A DNA stretch of 64,000 bases from positions 62,001 to 126,000 of the forward strand of contig JAFTSN010000025.1 in the NCBI GenBank assembly GCA_017467275.1, in the 5' to 3' direction. Below the pieces are notes generated by a model that saw nothing but the letters and a program-made list of their open reading frames with translations, made no database searches and was not told the origin of the DNA. Position numbers and translations under genes: made by a program. Of the stretch, positions 16,203 through 23,298 are shown piece after piece. Origin of the DNA: Clostridia bacterium (lineage in GTDB: Bacteria; Bacillota; Clostridia; Christensenellales; Borkfalkiaceae). Each line of letters opens with the position of its first letter. Position 1 is the stretch's first letter.

Positions 16203-17477
16203 TCAGTTACAGAAAAAATCGGTGCTCTCCGCGGCATTGGGCTTTCTGCCGACAGAGGTGTTATCCGACGTGCGCGAGCGCAGTTCCTTAACGGGACTCG
16301 GCGCCACCTGATAGCGATAGTCTTTACAAAACCGCCGAATATGCTTGTCGATTACGATATGCGAGGGAACAATCTCCGTGCTAGGATTGATTTTTGTCTG
16401 ATAGACGAAGAATTTGGCGTCCGAGGGAAGATTCTCAAGCTTTTCATAGTCCTCGCAGTGTCCCGTGAACTGAACGGTTGTGGCGAGAATATCGCGAACG
16501 TATTCGATATTTTCGTGTAAAGAAAGAGGCGCGGGGAACTCGCCGTCGGGTATAACCTGTTGCCAGCATTTATTCTCGTATTTTTCGAGAAGCTCCGCCG
16601 CTTTATGTAAGTGCGTGATCTCCATATCAAGATGCTCCAGCCAAAGCCCCTTGATATAGCCGTCCGTCTCCGTCTTATAACATGACCAATAGAGATAGCA
16701 TTCGGTGTATTCGTGCCAAAGCAGCATTTCCAACCACGTTGCGCCCGAATCCATGAGCGACTCATATTGCGTGACGTGCTCCTCCTCAACAAGCGCGATC
16801 TCCTGATAGAGCTTGCGAGACAATTCGTTGGTTGCAAGATTTGTGATATTCATGTAGTAGTTCATGGTCTGCTGTTCGGCAGCCGTGATAATCATGGTTG
16901 CAAGGACGGTCTGCTTATCCGCATCCTTGGAATTAATATTCCGCTTGACGTTGTCCGTCGGAAAACGGTGATGGGCGATGGTAGGTCTCCCGGGCATAAT
17001 CTCCGTGTATCTGCCGACTAGCCGTTCAGCCAAAATCCCCTGCTCCATTTCAAGGAGATTGGCATAGCGGTATAAGTGGTCAAAATCCTCCAAAAGTGCA
17101 AAGTCAAGTGCTTTTTTAACATAGCAATCACTCTCCCTTTTGGCGAGCTCGGCGGTCAGATCGACAGCTAACTGCTCATAGGCGATCGTGTGCTCGAGCG
17201 CACTCTCGTTACAGGGCTTTAAAAGCGAAATTTTGAGCTGTTGCTGTTTTTCTACCATGCGCGTGAGCGCGAGCTCCCGTCTTAAATCGTTATCCGTGAC
17301 GTGGCGGGCGAGCTGATGCGAAAACCAATTCGCCTCAAACTCCGTGCCGTTCATGAGGATAACGCGCGTTTTCGTATAGGGATCGACCTCGCGCTTATCG
17401 TAGGCTTTGGGATATAGCTGTTTCCAATTCAATAGGCTTTCCGAAATGGATATGCCTTTTTCTGTAAACGGATTCAT
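16203..17477 (-). CDS. Uncharacterised protein with ferritin-like helical motifs
   Basis: 424 residues, no signal peptide or membrane segment. I do not recognise a named family. The protein is mostly helical and carries carboxylate/His pairs spaced as in ferritin-like diiron bundles: ESALEHTIAYEQ, LLEDFDHLYRYANLLEMEQG, IALVEEEHVTQYESLM and WLEHLDMEITHLHKAAELLE. Such E...ExxH sets in four helices would bind two metals. Residues 360-424 look disordered. The start follows CTAAGGAGGCGCT. It stands alone between a bidirectional terminator and a divergent lipase gene. Function as metal-binding oxidase or storage protein is inference. Confidence 0.6.
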   Translation of the reverse strand: MNPFTEKGISISESLLNWKQLYPKAYDKREVDPYTKTRVILMNGTEFEANWFSHQLARHVTDNDLRRELALTRMVEKQQQLKISLLKPCNESALEHTIAYEQLAVDLTAELAKRESDCYVKKALDFALLEDFDHLYRYANLLEMEQGILAERLVGRYTEIMPGRPTIAHHRFPTDNVKRNINSKDADKQTVLATMIITAAEQQTMNYYMNITNLATNELSRKLYQEIALVEEEHVTQYESLMDSGATWLEMLLWHEYTECYLYWSCYKTETDGYIKGLWLEHLDMEITHLHKAAELLEKYENKCWQQVIPDGEFPAPLSLHENIEYVRDILATTVQFTGHCEDYEKLENLPSDAKFFVYQTKINPSTEIVPSHIVIDKHIRRFCKDYRYQVAPSPVKELRSRTSDNTSVGRKPNAAESTDFFCN

Positions 17478-17528
17478 AGCGCCTCCTTAGGTTTTATTCT
17501 CTATCATACTATGCAAGCGGCGAGCCTT

Positions 17529-17558
17529 TTGACAAATTAAGGCGAAGAAACATATACT
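17529..17558 (+). promoter_or_regulatory. Promoter of the lipase-like gene
   Basis: TTGACA (17529-17534), 18-base spacer, TATACT (17553-17558), then CAAGGAGGCGAGC and ATG at 17584. Confidence 0.82.
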
Positions 17559-17583
17559 TATAGAGATTCTCAAGGAGGCGAGC

Positions 17584-18246
17584 ATGGATCTTTACGAACT
17601 GTTTTCTATTTGTCTTTCCGTCCCCTATTCCCAAGCGGGGTTATCCGCGAACTATGCAATCAAACGGGATAAACAGACGCTGTATCTCTTTTTCGAGGGC
17701 TCAAACGGCGCACGGGATTGGGTTAAAAACCTCAACTTTCCCGCAAAGGCTTATAAGCGCATGGGTAAAACGGTCTGGTTTGCCCACCGAGGGTTTTTGC
17801 GGGCGTGGAAGGAGCTCGAGCCCACGCTCGAGGACGAGATCGCGGATAAATCCGTTCAAAAAATCGTGATTTCGGGCTATTCTCACGGCGCGGCAATCGC
17901 GCTTTTATGCCATGAATACGTCTGGTTTCACCGTCCCGAATTAAGAAACTCGCTCGAGGGCTACGGTTTCGGGTGCCCACGCGTGATCTGGGGCGTTAAA
18001 GGCCCCGCATTTAAAAAACGTTGGGAGAAATTTACCGTGATACGCAATATAGACGATCTCGTCACACACCTGCCCCCTGCGTTTTTGGGCTATTCCCACG
18101 TGGGAACGCTTTTAAAAATCGGCAAACGAGGGAACTATTCTCCCGTTGAAGCGCATCTCCCCGAAAATATCCACCGCGAACTGCTTTTGGCGCAAAAAAA
18201 CGAAGCCGACGCTTATGGAGGTCGGCTTCGCCTGAATACAAAATAA
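17584..18246 (+). CDS. Class 3 lipase-like alpha/beta hydrolase
   Basis: Cytoplasmic serine hydrolase related to the Lipase_3 family. The nucleophile elbow is VISGYSHGAAIALL with Ser100; Asp157/158 in RNIDDLVTHLPP and His172 in LGYSHVG complete a likely triad. 220 residues with no signal peptide. The reaction (lipid or other ester) cannot be told. The last codons contain the stem of the terminator for the convergent GH1 gene, so the C-terminal tail ADAYGGRLRLNTK may be shaped by that element. Confidence 0.8.
   Translation: MDLYELFSICLSVPYSQAGLSANYAIKRDKQTLYLFFEGSNGARDWVKNLNFPAKAYKRMGKTVWFAHRGFLRAWKELEPTLEDEIADKSVQKIVISGYSHGAAIALLCHEYVWFHRPELRNSLEGYGFGCPRVIWGVKGPAFKKRWEKFTVIRNIDDLVTHLPPAFLGYSHVGTLLKIGKRGNYSPVEAHLPENIHRELLLAQKNEADAYGGRLRLNTK
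18194..18230 (-). terminator. Terminator of the GH1 locus inside the lipase coding end
   Basis: CGAAGCCGAC (18201-18210) pairs perfectly with GTCGGCTTCG (18221-18230); on the minus strand the stem is followed by TTTTTTT. It lies 19 bases past the GH1 stop but within the last codons of the convergent lipase gene. Confidence 0.8.
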
Positions 18247-18248
18247 AA

Positions 18249-19577
18249 TTATTCTTTTATGAGCGACTGATAGAAATAGAACGAATCTTTGGGCGTGCGC
18301 TTCTGCGTCTGATAATCGACGTGAATGAGTCCGAATCGGCGGGTATATCCCCAATACCATTCAAAGTTATCCATAAGACTCCAATAGAAATAACCGCTTA
18401 TATCCACGCCCTCCTTTGCCGCACGCTTCATCTCTGCCACGTAACGGGCAATATAGTCGATGCGGTTGCCGTCGTGCACCTTCCCGTCTAAGCAAACCAC
18501 GTCGGGGTTCGCCATACCGTTTTCGGTGATGACGATCGGCTTATGATAGCGCTCGTATAAGAATTTCGGTCCCCAATAGAGCGCTTGGGGCACAATCTCC
18601 CAATCCATTGCCGTAATCGGACTTCCCGCGGGGAAGTTTTTCCAAACGACGTTTTCGTCCTTATCGTAAGAAATGTGGGTGCCTGAATAGATATTCTGAG
18701 CGTAAAAATCGATCGGCTGGGAAATGAGCTGTAAATCCTCTTTCGTGATTTCGGGCAGGATATCTTTATACTATTCGTAATATTCCGCGGGATAATCCCC
18801 GAGCATCACGGGATCGCTGAACAGCACAACCGAAGCAGTCGGATCGTTTCTCCAAAGTGAAAAATACGCTTTACGCGCCTTTTCGATCTCCTCCACGGAG
18901 TCGTCCTTCGGGCACATGACCCAGCCGCAAGGCGCATAGCCGATCTTCGCGTCCGGCACGCTCTCACGCAGAGCCTTAACCGCCATGCCGTGCGCCTTTA
19001 ATATATTATGTGCGGCAGTTAAGCGATCCTTTAAGGTATATCTCATCCCGGGCGCCTGCTCCGTGTTGCTCATACCGCCCAAAATGCACTGCGGCTCGTT
19101 GATGGTGATAAAGTTTTTCACTTTCCCCTTAAACCGCTCGCCGATCACGCGCGCATATTCCCCAAACCATTGAGGAATATCCGGATTTAACCAACCGCCA
19201 CGCTCAAAAAGTTTTTGCGGCAGATCCCAATGATATAGCGTCATATAAGGCTCGATTCCGTTTTTCAGCAGCTCGTCCACGAGATTTTCGTAAAACTCCA
19301 AGCCTTTTTCGTTTACCTTGCCCTTTCCCTCGGGAAAAATTCTCGTCCATGCGACGGAAAAGCGGTAAGCGCCGACGCCGAGCTCTTTCATCAACGCGAC
19401 GTCTTCTTTATATCGGTGGTAATGATCGCAGGCAATATCGCCCGTATCTCCGCGGACAGTTTTTCCTCTTTCGTGGGAAAAAACGTCCCAAATAGAATCG
19501 CCTTTTCCGTCCTCCCGATAGCCGCCTTCAATTTGATATGCCGCAGTGGCAACGCCCCAAACAAAATTCTTTTTCAT
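18249..19577 (-). pseudogene. GH1 beta-glucosidase/6-phospho-glycosidase gene with in-frame amber codon
   Basis: The frame encodes a complete family 1 glycoside hydrolase of 442 codons, interrupted only by TAG at 18773-18771 (codon 269). Before it are WGVATAAYQIEG, YRFSVAWTRIFPEG, the acid/base Glu in ITINEPQC; after it the nucleophile Glu in IVITENGM and GYFYWSLMDNFEW. Both catalytic glutamates are present but split by the stop, so the 268-residue product would be inactive. No base is gained or lost. Downstream sequence remains clean, so the change is recent or the codon is read through. TAG is the normal stop of rimM here, which argues against general recoding. RBS AGGAGAAAGAA precedes the ATG. 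Confidence 0.85.
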
Positions 19578-19600
19578 TTCTTTCTCCTAATTGCGATTAC

Positions 19601-19819
19601 TTAATTCTCTGAAGTCTCGGGAATATCCGTCTCCCGCGCTCCTTCACCGTCGATATAAAGGGTTTTTATCTCATAGGGCGAGAACTTCGCTTTTATTTCC
19701 TCGCCGAATAATTTTATACTGCATTCCGTCGTTTTCCCCGCCGTTTCGTAGGCGCGGAGAACGACGCCTTTTTTATTTATTATATCTCTTTCGCCCGACG
19801 TTTTCAATACTATATATCT
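19601..19819 (-). pseudogene. C-terminal remnant of a GH38-type alpha-mannosidase
   Basis: An open stretch without ATG encodes VVLRAYETAGKTTECSIKL and KFSPYEIKTLYIDGEG. The pattern VVLRxYE-x-aGk and the ending sPyEIKTL-x-i match the extreme C-terminus of GH38 alpha-mannosidases (usually over 800 residues). Everything upstream is gone: a stop lies at 19820-19822 and then comes the AraC promoter. It lies directly before the damaged GH1 gene, suggesting that a GH38-GH1 operon was truncated here. Family call is from memory of the C-terminal pattern. Confidence 0.6.
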
Positions 19820-19850
19820 TCAAAAAACTATTAAAAACGCTCATAAATTC

Positions 19851-19879
19851 TTTACAATTCAAAAAATTTAAGCTATAAT
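19851..19879 (+). promoter_or_regulatory. Promoter of araC-type gene, apparently leaderless
   Basis: TTTACA (19851-19856), 17 bases, TATAAT (19874-19879). Only six bases (AAAATT) separate the -10 box from the ATG at 19886, so transcription would start at the start codon. Confidence 0.75.
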
Positions 19880-19885
19880 AAAATT

Positions 19886-20752
19886 ATGAATATCGAAAAG
19901 AAAAATCTCCCTACCATACAAAACAACTCGCTGTTCTATTTGAATGAGCCCTCCTCGTTCGCTCGTAATTTTTTATACTATATTATCGGAATCGGTCATT
20001 TCTACACAACGACGCAGTATCTCGAGACGCGCACGGACAATGCATATGACAGCTTCTTGATCATGTACGTGCTCGACGGTATGCTTCAAATCGAAACAAA
20101 CGGGCAAAGCTACGACGCACCCGCCCGAAGCATCGTTCTGATAGATTGCTATAAAAAGCATTCCTATAAAGCCCTTGCTCCGACGGAATTTGCATATCTA
20201 CACTTTGACGGAAGTAATTCGAGGGCTTTTTTCAATGAGCTGACGCGCTCTCGCGGCTCCGTTTTTCAGGACGAATGCTTCCCCGCCCATTATAACGCTA
20301 TCTTGCAGCTCTCCAATGAAATCGATCAAGGGCGCATGCCTGCGGAAGGAGAGGTGTCCGTCCTCATTCATAAGCTTTTATGCGAGTTATGTAAGAATTC
20401 CGCCATCAAATATGCCTTTAAGTATTCTCCGATGATATTAAAAGCCCTCAATTTTATCGGGAATCATTTCACGTCGGATATAACCGTGGACGAAATAGCC
20501 GCACATTGCAATTTTTCCCCTCAGCACTTCAGCAGACTCTTTAAAAAAGAAACGGGCGTCACCCCTTATTCCTACGTCCTGGAAAAACGCATAAGCTTTG
20601 CCTGTGAGCTTTTGAGCGATTCGGATGATACCGTCAAACAAATCGCCGAAAAAATAGGTTACAGCTCCGCAGTCAATTTCATGAATGAATTCAAAAGGCG
20701 TTTCGCCTTATCCCCCAGCGAATACAGGCGAAAAAACCGAAAAAATAAATAG
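19886..20752 (+). CDS. AraC-family transcriptional regulator with cupin-type sensor domain
   Basis: Cytoplasmic regulator of 288 residues. Residues about 40-130 form the sugar-sensing cupin-like domain (MYVLDGMLQIETNGQSY ... SIVLIDCYKKHSY). Two helix-turn-helix motifs fill residues 190-285: TVDEIAAHCNFSPQHFSRLF and VKQIAEKIGYSSAVNFMNEF, ending FALSPSEYRRK. It is divergent from the decayed GH38-GH1 locus and upstream of the CE7 esterase gene, so it probably controlled glycan genes on one or both sides. No ribosome site precedes the ATG, which fits a leaderless mRNA. Confidence 0.9.
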   Translation: MNIEKKNLPTIQNNSLFYLNEPSSFARNFLYYIIGIGHFYTTTQYLETRTDNAYDSFLIMYVLDGMLQIETNGQSYDAPARSIVLIDCYKKHSYKALAPTEFAYLHFDGSNSRAFFNELTRSRGSVFQDECFPAHYNAILQLSNEIDQGRMPAEGEVSVLIHKLLCELCKNSAIKYAFKYSPMILKALNFIGNHFTSDITVDEIAAHCNFSPQHFSRLFKKETGVTPYSYVLEKRISFACELLSDSDDTVKQIAEKIGYSSAVNFMNEFKRRFALSPSEYRRKNRKNK

Positions 20753-20780
20753 CCTAACCAAAATAAACCGCGTCCAGCCG

Positions 20781-20809
20781 TTGACATTTAAACGGAATTG
20801 TACTATAAT
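20781..20809 (+). promoter_or_regulatory. Consensus promoter of the CE7 esterase gene
   Basis: TTGACA (20781-20786), 17-base spacer, TATAAT (20804-20809), 46 bases before the start codon. It shows that the esterase is not only co-transcribed with araC. Confidence 0.92.
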
Positions 20810-20855
20810 AAAATCACAAACGGGAACACCCCGAAATCAAAGGAGAAAAAAGATT

Positions 20856-21827
20856 ATGCCCATGTTAGATATGCCGATAGAACGGCTGAGAACTTACCAA
20901 GGTCAAAACCCCAAGCCCGCCGACTTCGACGCTTTTTGGGATAACGAGCTTGAAAAAATCCACGCGTTTAACGGTGCTTACGAAATAATCGACACAGAAT
21001 TCAGCACGAAAAACGTGAAAGTAGAGGACCTCTTTTTCACCGCGCCCGACGGCTCGCGTATTCATGCTAAAATCGCCCGCCCCGCAGCGGAGGGAAAATA
21101 CCCGACCGTCTTTTTAGTCCACGGCAAGGGCGGAAACCTCGGCGCTTCCAAAAGCTTATTGTCTTGGGTTAGCGAGGGTTTCGTTGCCGCGTCGATCGAT
21201 TGCAGAAGCCAAGCGGGTCTTTCCAACGACGCCACCGAAAGAGGGCTTTTGGGACAGTCTGGACTTATTGTCCGAGGACTCAGCAAGGGCCGAGACTATC
21301 TCTACTATAAGGACGTGTTCCTCGACGTTGTTCGCCTCGTCGATATCGTCAAGGCACAGCCCTATTGCGACGTGGACAGACTGTATGCCCGCGGCGGCTC
21401 GCAGGGCGGCGCATTGACCCTCGTCTGCGCGGCACTCTGCCCCGAGATCAAAGCGATTGCGCCCATCGTCCCCTTCCTTTGCGATTATAAGAGACTCTAT
21501 GAAATGGACCAAATGGAGCGCGCGTACAGCGAAATCAAGGACTACGTGAGATATGCCTGTCCGATAGACGATGAAAACAGAGCGAAAATGTGGGAAACGC
21601 TCGGCTATATCGACGTGCAACACCTCGCGCCCAGAATCAAGGCGGAAACCCTTTGGTTTGTCGGGCTTATGGACAACATCTGCCCGCCCTCGACGCAATT
21701 TGCAGCATATAACAAAATCACGGCGAAAAAGGAAATCGTCGTCTACACCAACCACGGTCACGAGACCCCTTGGGAGATCGACGATCGCTTCTTCCTCTTC
21801 CTCACGAGACACGAAAGCGTGAAATAA
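20856..21827 (+). CDS. CE7 acetyl xylan esterase / cephalosporin-C deacetylase
   Basis: Cytoplasmic alpha/beta hydrolase that removes acetyl groups from acetylated xylo-oligosaccharides or similar sugars. 323 residues. The nucleophile is Ser182 in ARGGSQGGALTL, with Asp273 in VGLMDNICPPST and His302 in TNHGHE; the CE7 hallmarks DFDAFWDNEL near the start and RSQ at DCRSQAG are seen. ATG 20856 follows AAAGGAG; an upstream open frame overlaps araC and was rejected. It has its own consensus promoter. No signal peptide, so it acts on imported oligosaccharides. Confidence 0.92.
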   Translation: MPMLDMPIERLRTYQGQNPKPADFDAFWDNELEKIHAFNGAYEIIDTEFSTKNVKVEDLFFTAPDGSRIHAKIARPAAEGKYPTVFLVHGKGGNLGASKSLLSWVSEGFVAASIDCRSQAGLSNDATERGLLGQSGLIVRGLSKGRDYLYYKDVFLDVVRLVDIVKAQPYCDVDRLYARGGSQGGALTLVCAALCPEIKAIAPIVPFLCDYKRLYEMDQMERAYSEIKDYVRYACPIDDENRAKMWETLGYIDVQHLAPRIKAETLWFVGLMDNICPPSTQFAAYNKITAKKEIVVYTNHGHETPWEIDDRFFLFLTRHESVK

Positions 21828-21882
21828 TCTTTAACAACGTAATAAAACCTTTCAAAAATTCAGCATACTTTGAAAATCGCTA

Positions 21883-21911
21883 TTGACTTTGGCAGTCATA
21901 TATTTTATAAT
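21883..21911 (+). promoter_or_regulatory. Promoter of the FAD oxidoreductase gene
   Basis: TTGACT (21883-21888), 17-base spacer, TATAAT (21906-21911), followed by CAGGAGGAAAAAAT and ATG at 21951. Confidence 0.9.
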
Positions 21912-21950
21912 AGTCCTAAAGACGATTCCCCGTCGACAGGAGGAAAAAAT

Positions 21951-23237
21951 ATGATCGATTTTCAAAAACAGCTCGAATGCGTAGGCAGTTACGACGTCGT
22001 TGTGGCAGGCGGCGGCGTGGCAGGAATCGGTGCGGCAATCGAGGCAGCGAGACAGGGCGCAAAGGTCCTTATTCTCGAAAAAACGGGGCTTTTGGGCGGT
22101 ATGTTAACCGCAGGGCACGTCTCCCCGCCGCTTGGAAACTTCGTCAAAAACACCATGGCGGACGAGCTACTCTCCGCCGCGCAATACGTGTATAATAAGG
22201 GCCGCTCGCACGACATGGAGCAGATGAAACTGCTTGTGACCCGTCTTGTGGAGGAGAGCGGCGCGACCGTGTTCTACGGCTGTTCCGTTGCCGACGTCAT
22301 CAAAAAAGACGGCATAATCACGCATGCCGTGATCACGACCCAATCGGGCTTGAAAACGGTTGCGGGCAAGGTTTTTATCGACGCGACGGGCGACGGCGTT
22401 TTGTCCTATCTCTCTGGCGAGGACGTGCAATATGGTCGAGAGGACGGCTTGGTCCAGCCCATGAGCATCATGTTCACGATCGAGAACGTTAGCCCCGAGC
22501 AAACGCTCATCTGCTTCCACGAGGAAATGGACACCGCACTTAAAAAGGGAAATTACTTGCAACTTTGCAAGGACGCCAGCAAAAACGGCGAACTTCCCCC
22601 CACCGTCAATATTGTTCGGCTCTATCGCGGTGTGGTTGAAACCGAACGTATGGTAAACGCCACGCAGGCAAACGGCTTCAACCCGCTTCTGCCCGAAGAT
22701 CTCGGAAAAGCGCACGCACTGTTGCGCCGTCAGATCGATCAAGTCGTCAGCTTCCTCAAAAACAACGTCGAGGGCTTTGAAAATATTCGTATTAAACAGA
22801 GCTCGGACGGGGTGGGCGTTCGCGAATCCCGCCGCGTGACCTGTGAATATATTATGAAATCGGAAGATCTTCTGGACGGCAAAAAGCACCCTGACGTGAT
22901 CGTGCATAAGGCGGCGTTCTGTTTGGATATCCACAACCCCTCAGGCGCAGGACAAAGCGAACAGGAAGGAAGACCTAGAAACTGCAAGCCCTACGATATT
23001 CCCTATCGCTCCGTGTTGCCCCTTAAAACGGATAATCTGCTCGTGGCAGGCAGATGTATCGGCGGCACGCACCGCGCACACTCCTCCTACCGCGTGATGA
23101 ACACCTGTATCAACGTCGGTCAGGCAGTGGGCATTGCCGCGGCAATCAGCGTGAAAGAAAACGTCCTTCCTCGCAAGCTGGATTATAAAAAAATTCAAGC
23201 AGTGCTCACGGAAAAGGGCGTCGACTTATTCAATTAA
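21951..23237 (+). CDS. FAD-dependent oxidoreductase, FAD_oxidored family
   Basis: Flavoprotein of 428 residues with the dinucleotide-binding motif VVAGGGVAGIGAAIEAARQG near residue 19, the glutamate-ended strand VLILEK, the conserved LLGGMLTAGHVSPPLG and the C-terminal FAD loop LLVAGRCIGGTHRAHSSYR. Members of this family often lie in carbohydrate loci in gut bacteria, but their substrates are mostly unknown. ATG 21951 follows CAGGAGG; the longer frame lacks support. It has its own promoter and terminator, so it is a single-gene unit. Confidence 0.87.
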   Translation: MIDFQKQLECVGSYDVVVAGGGVAGIGAAIEAARQGAKVLILEKTGLLGGMLTAGHVSPPLGNFVKNTMADELLSAAQYVYNKGRSHDMEQMKLLVTRLVEESGATVFYGCSVADVIKKDGIITHAVITTQSGLKTVAGKVFIDATGDGVLSYLSGEDVQYGREDGLVQPMSIMFTIENVSPEQTLICFHEEMDTALKKGNYLQLCKDASKNGELPPTVNIVRLYRGVVETERMVNATQANGFNPLLPEDLGKAHALLRRQIDQVVSFLKNNVEGFENIRIKQSSDGVGVRESRRVTCEYIMKSEDLLDGKKHPDVIVHKAAFCLDIHNPSGAGQSEQEGRPRNCKPYDIPYRSVLPLKTDNLLVAGRCIGGTHRAHSSYRVMNTCINVGQAVGIAAAISVKENVLPRKLDYKKIQAVLTEKGVDLFN

Positions 23238-23250
23238 ATTTCTTATAGCA

Positions 23251-23290
23251 ATACTTCCCGCTAGGCTATGCTTAGCGGGAAGTATTTTTT
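23251..23290 (+). terminator. Terminator of the FAD oxidoreductase gene
   Basis: ATACTTCCCGCTA (23251-23263) pairs with TAGCGGGAAGTAT (23273-23285), followed by TTTTT. It lies 14 bases past the stop. It may also help end the convergent GH36 operon, though the minus-strand T-run is weak. Confidence 0.88.
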
Positions 23291-23298
23291 GCTTTGAA

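Noticed and set aside
18249..19577. Genome-wide recoding of TAG to a sense codon
   Set aside because: rimM ends with TAG in the expected place, and only one gene here has an internal TAG, so a point mutation is simpler.
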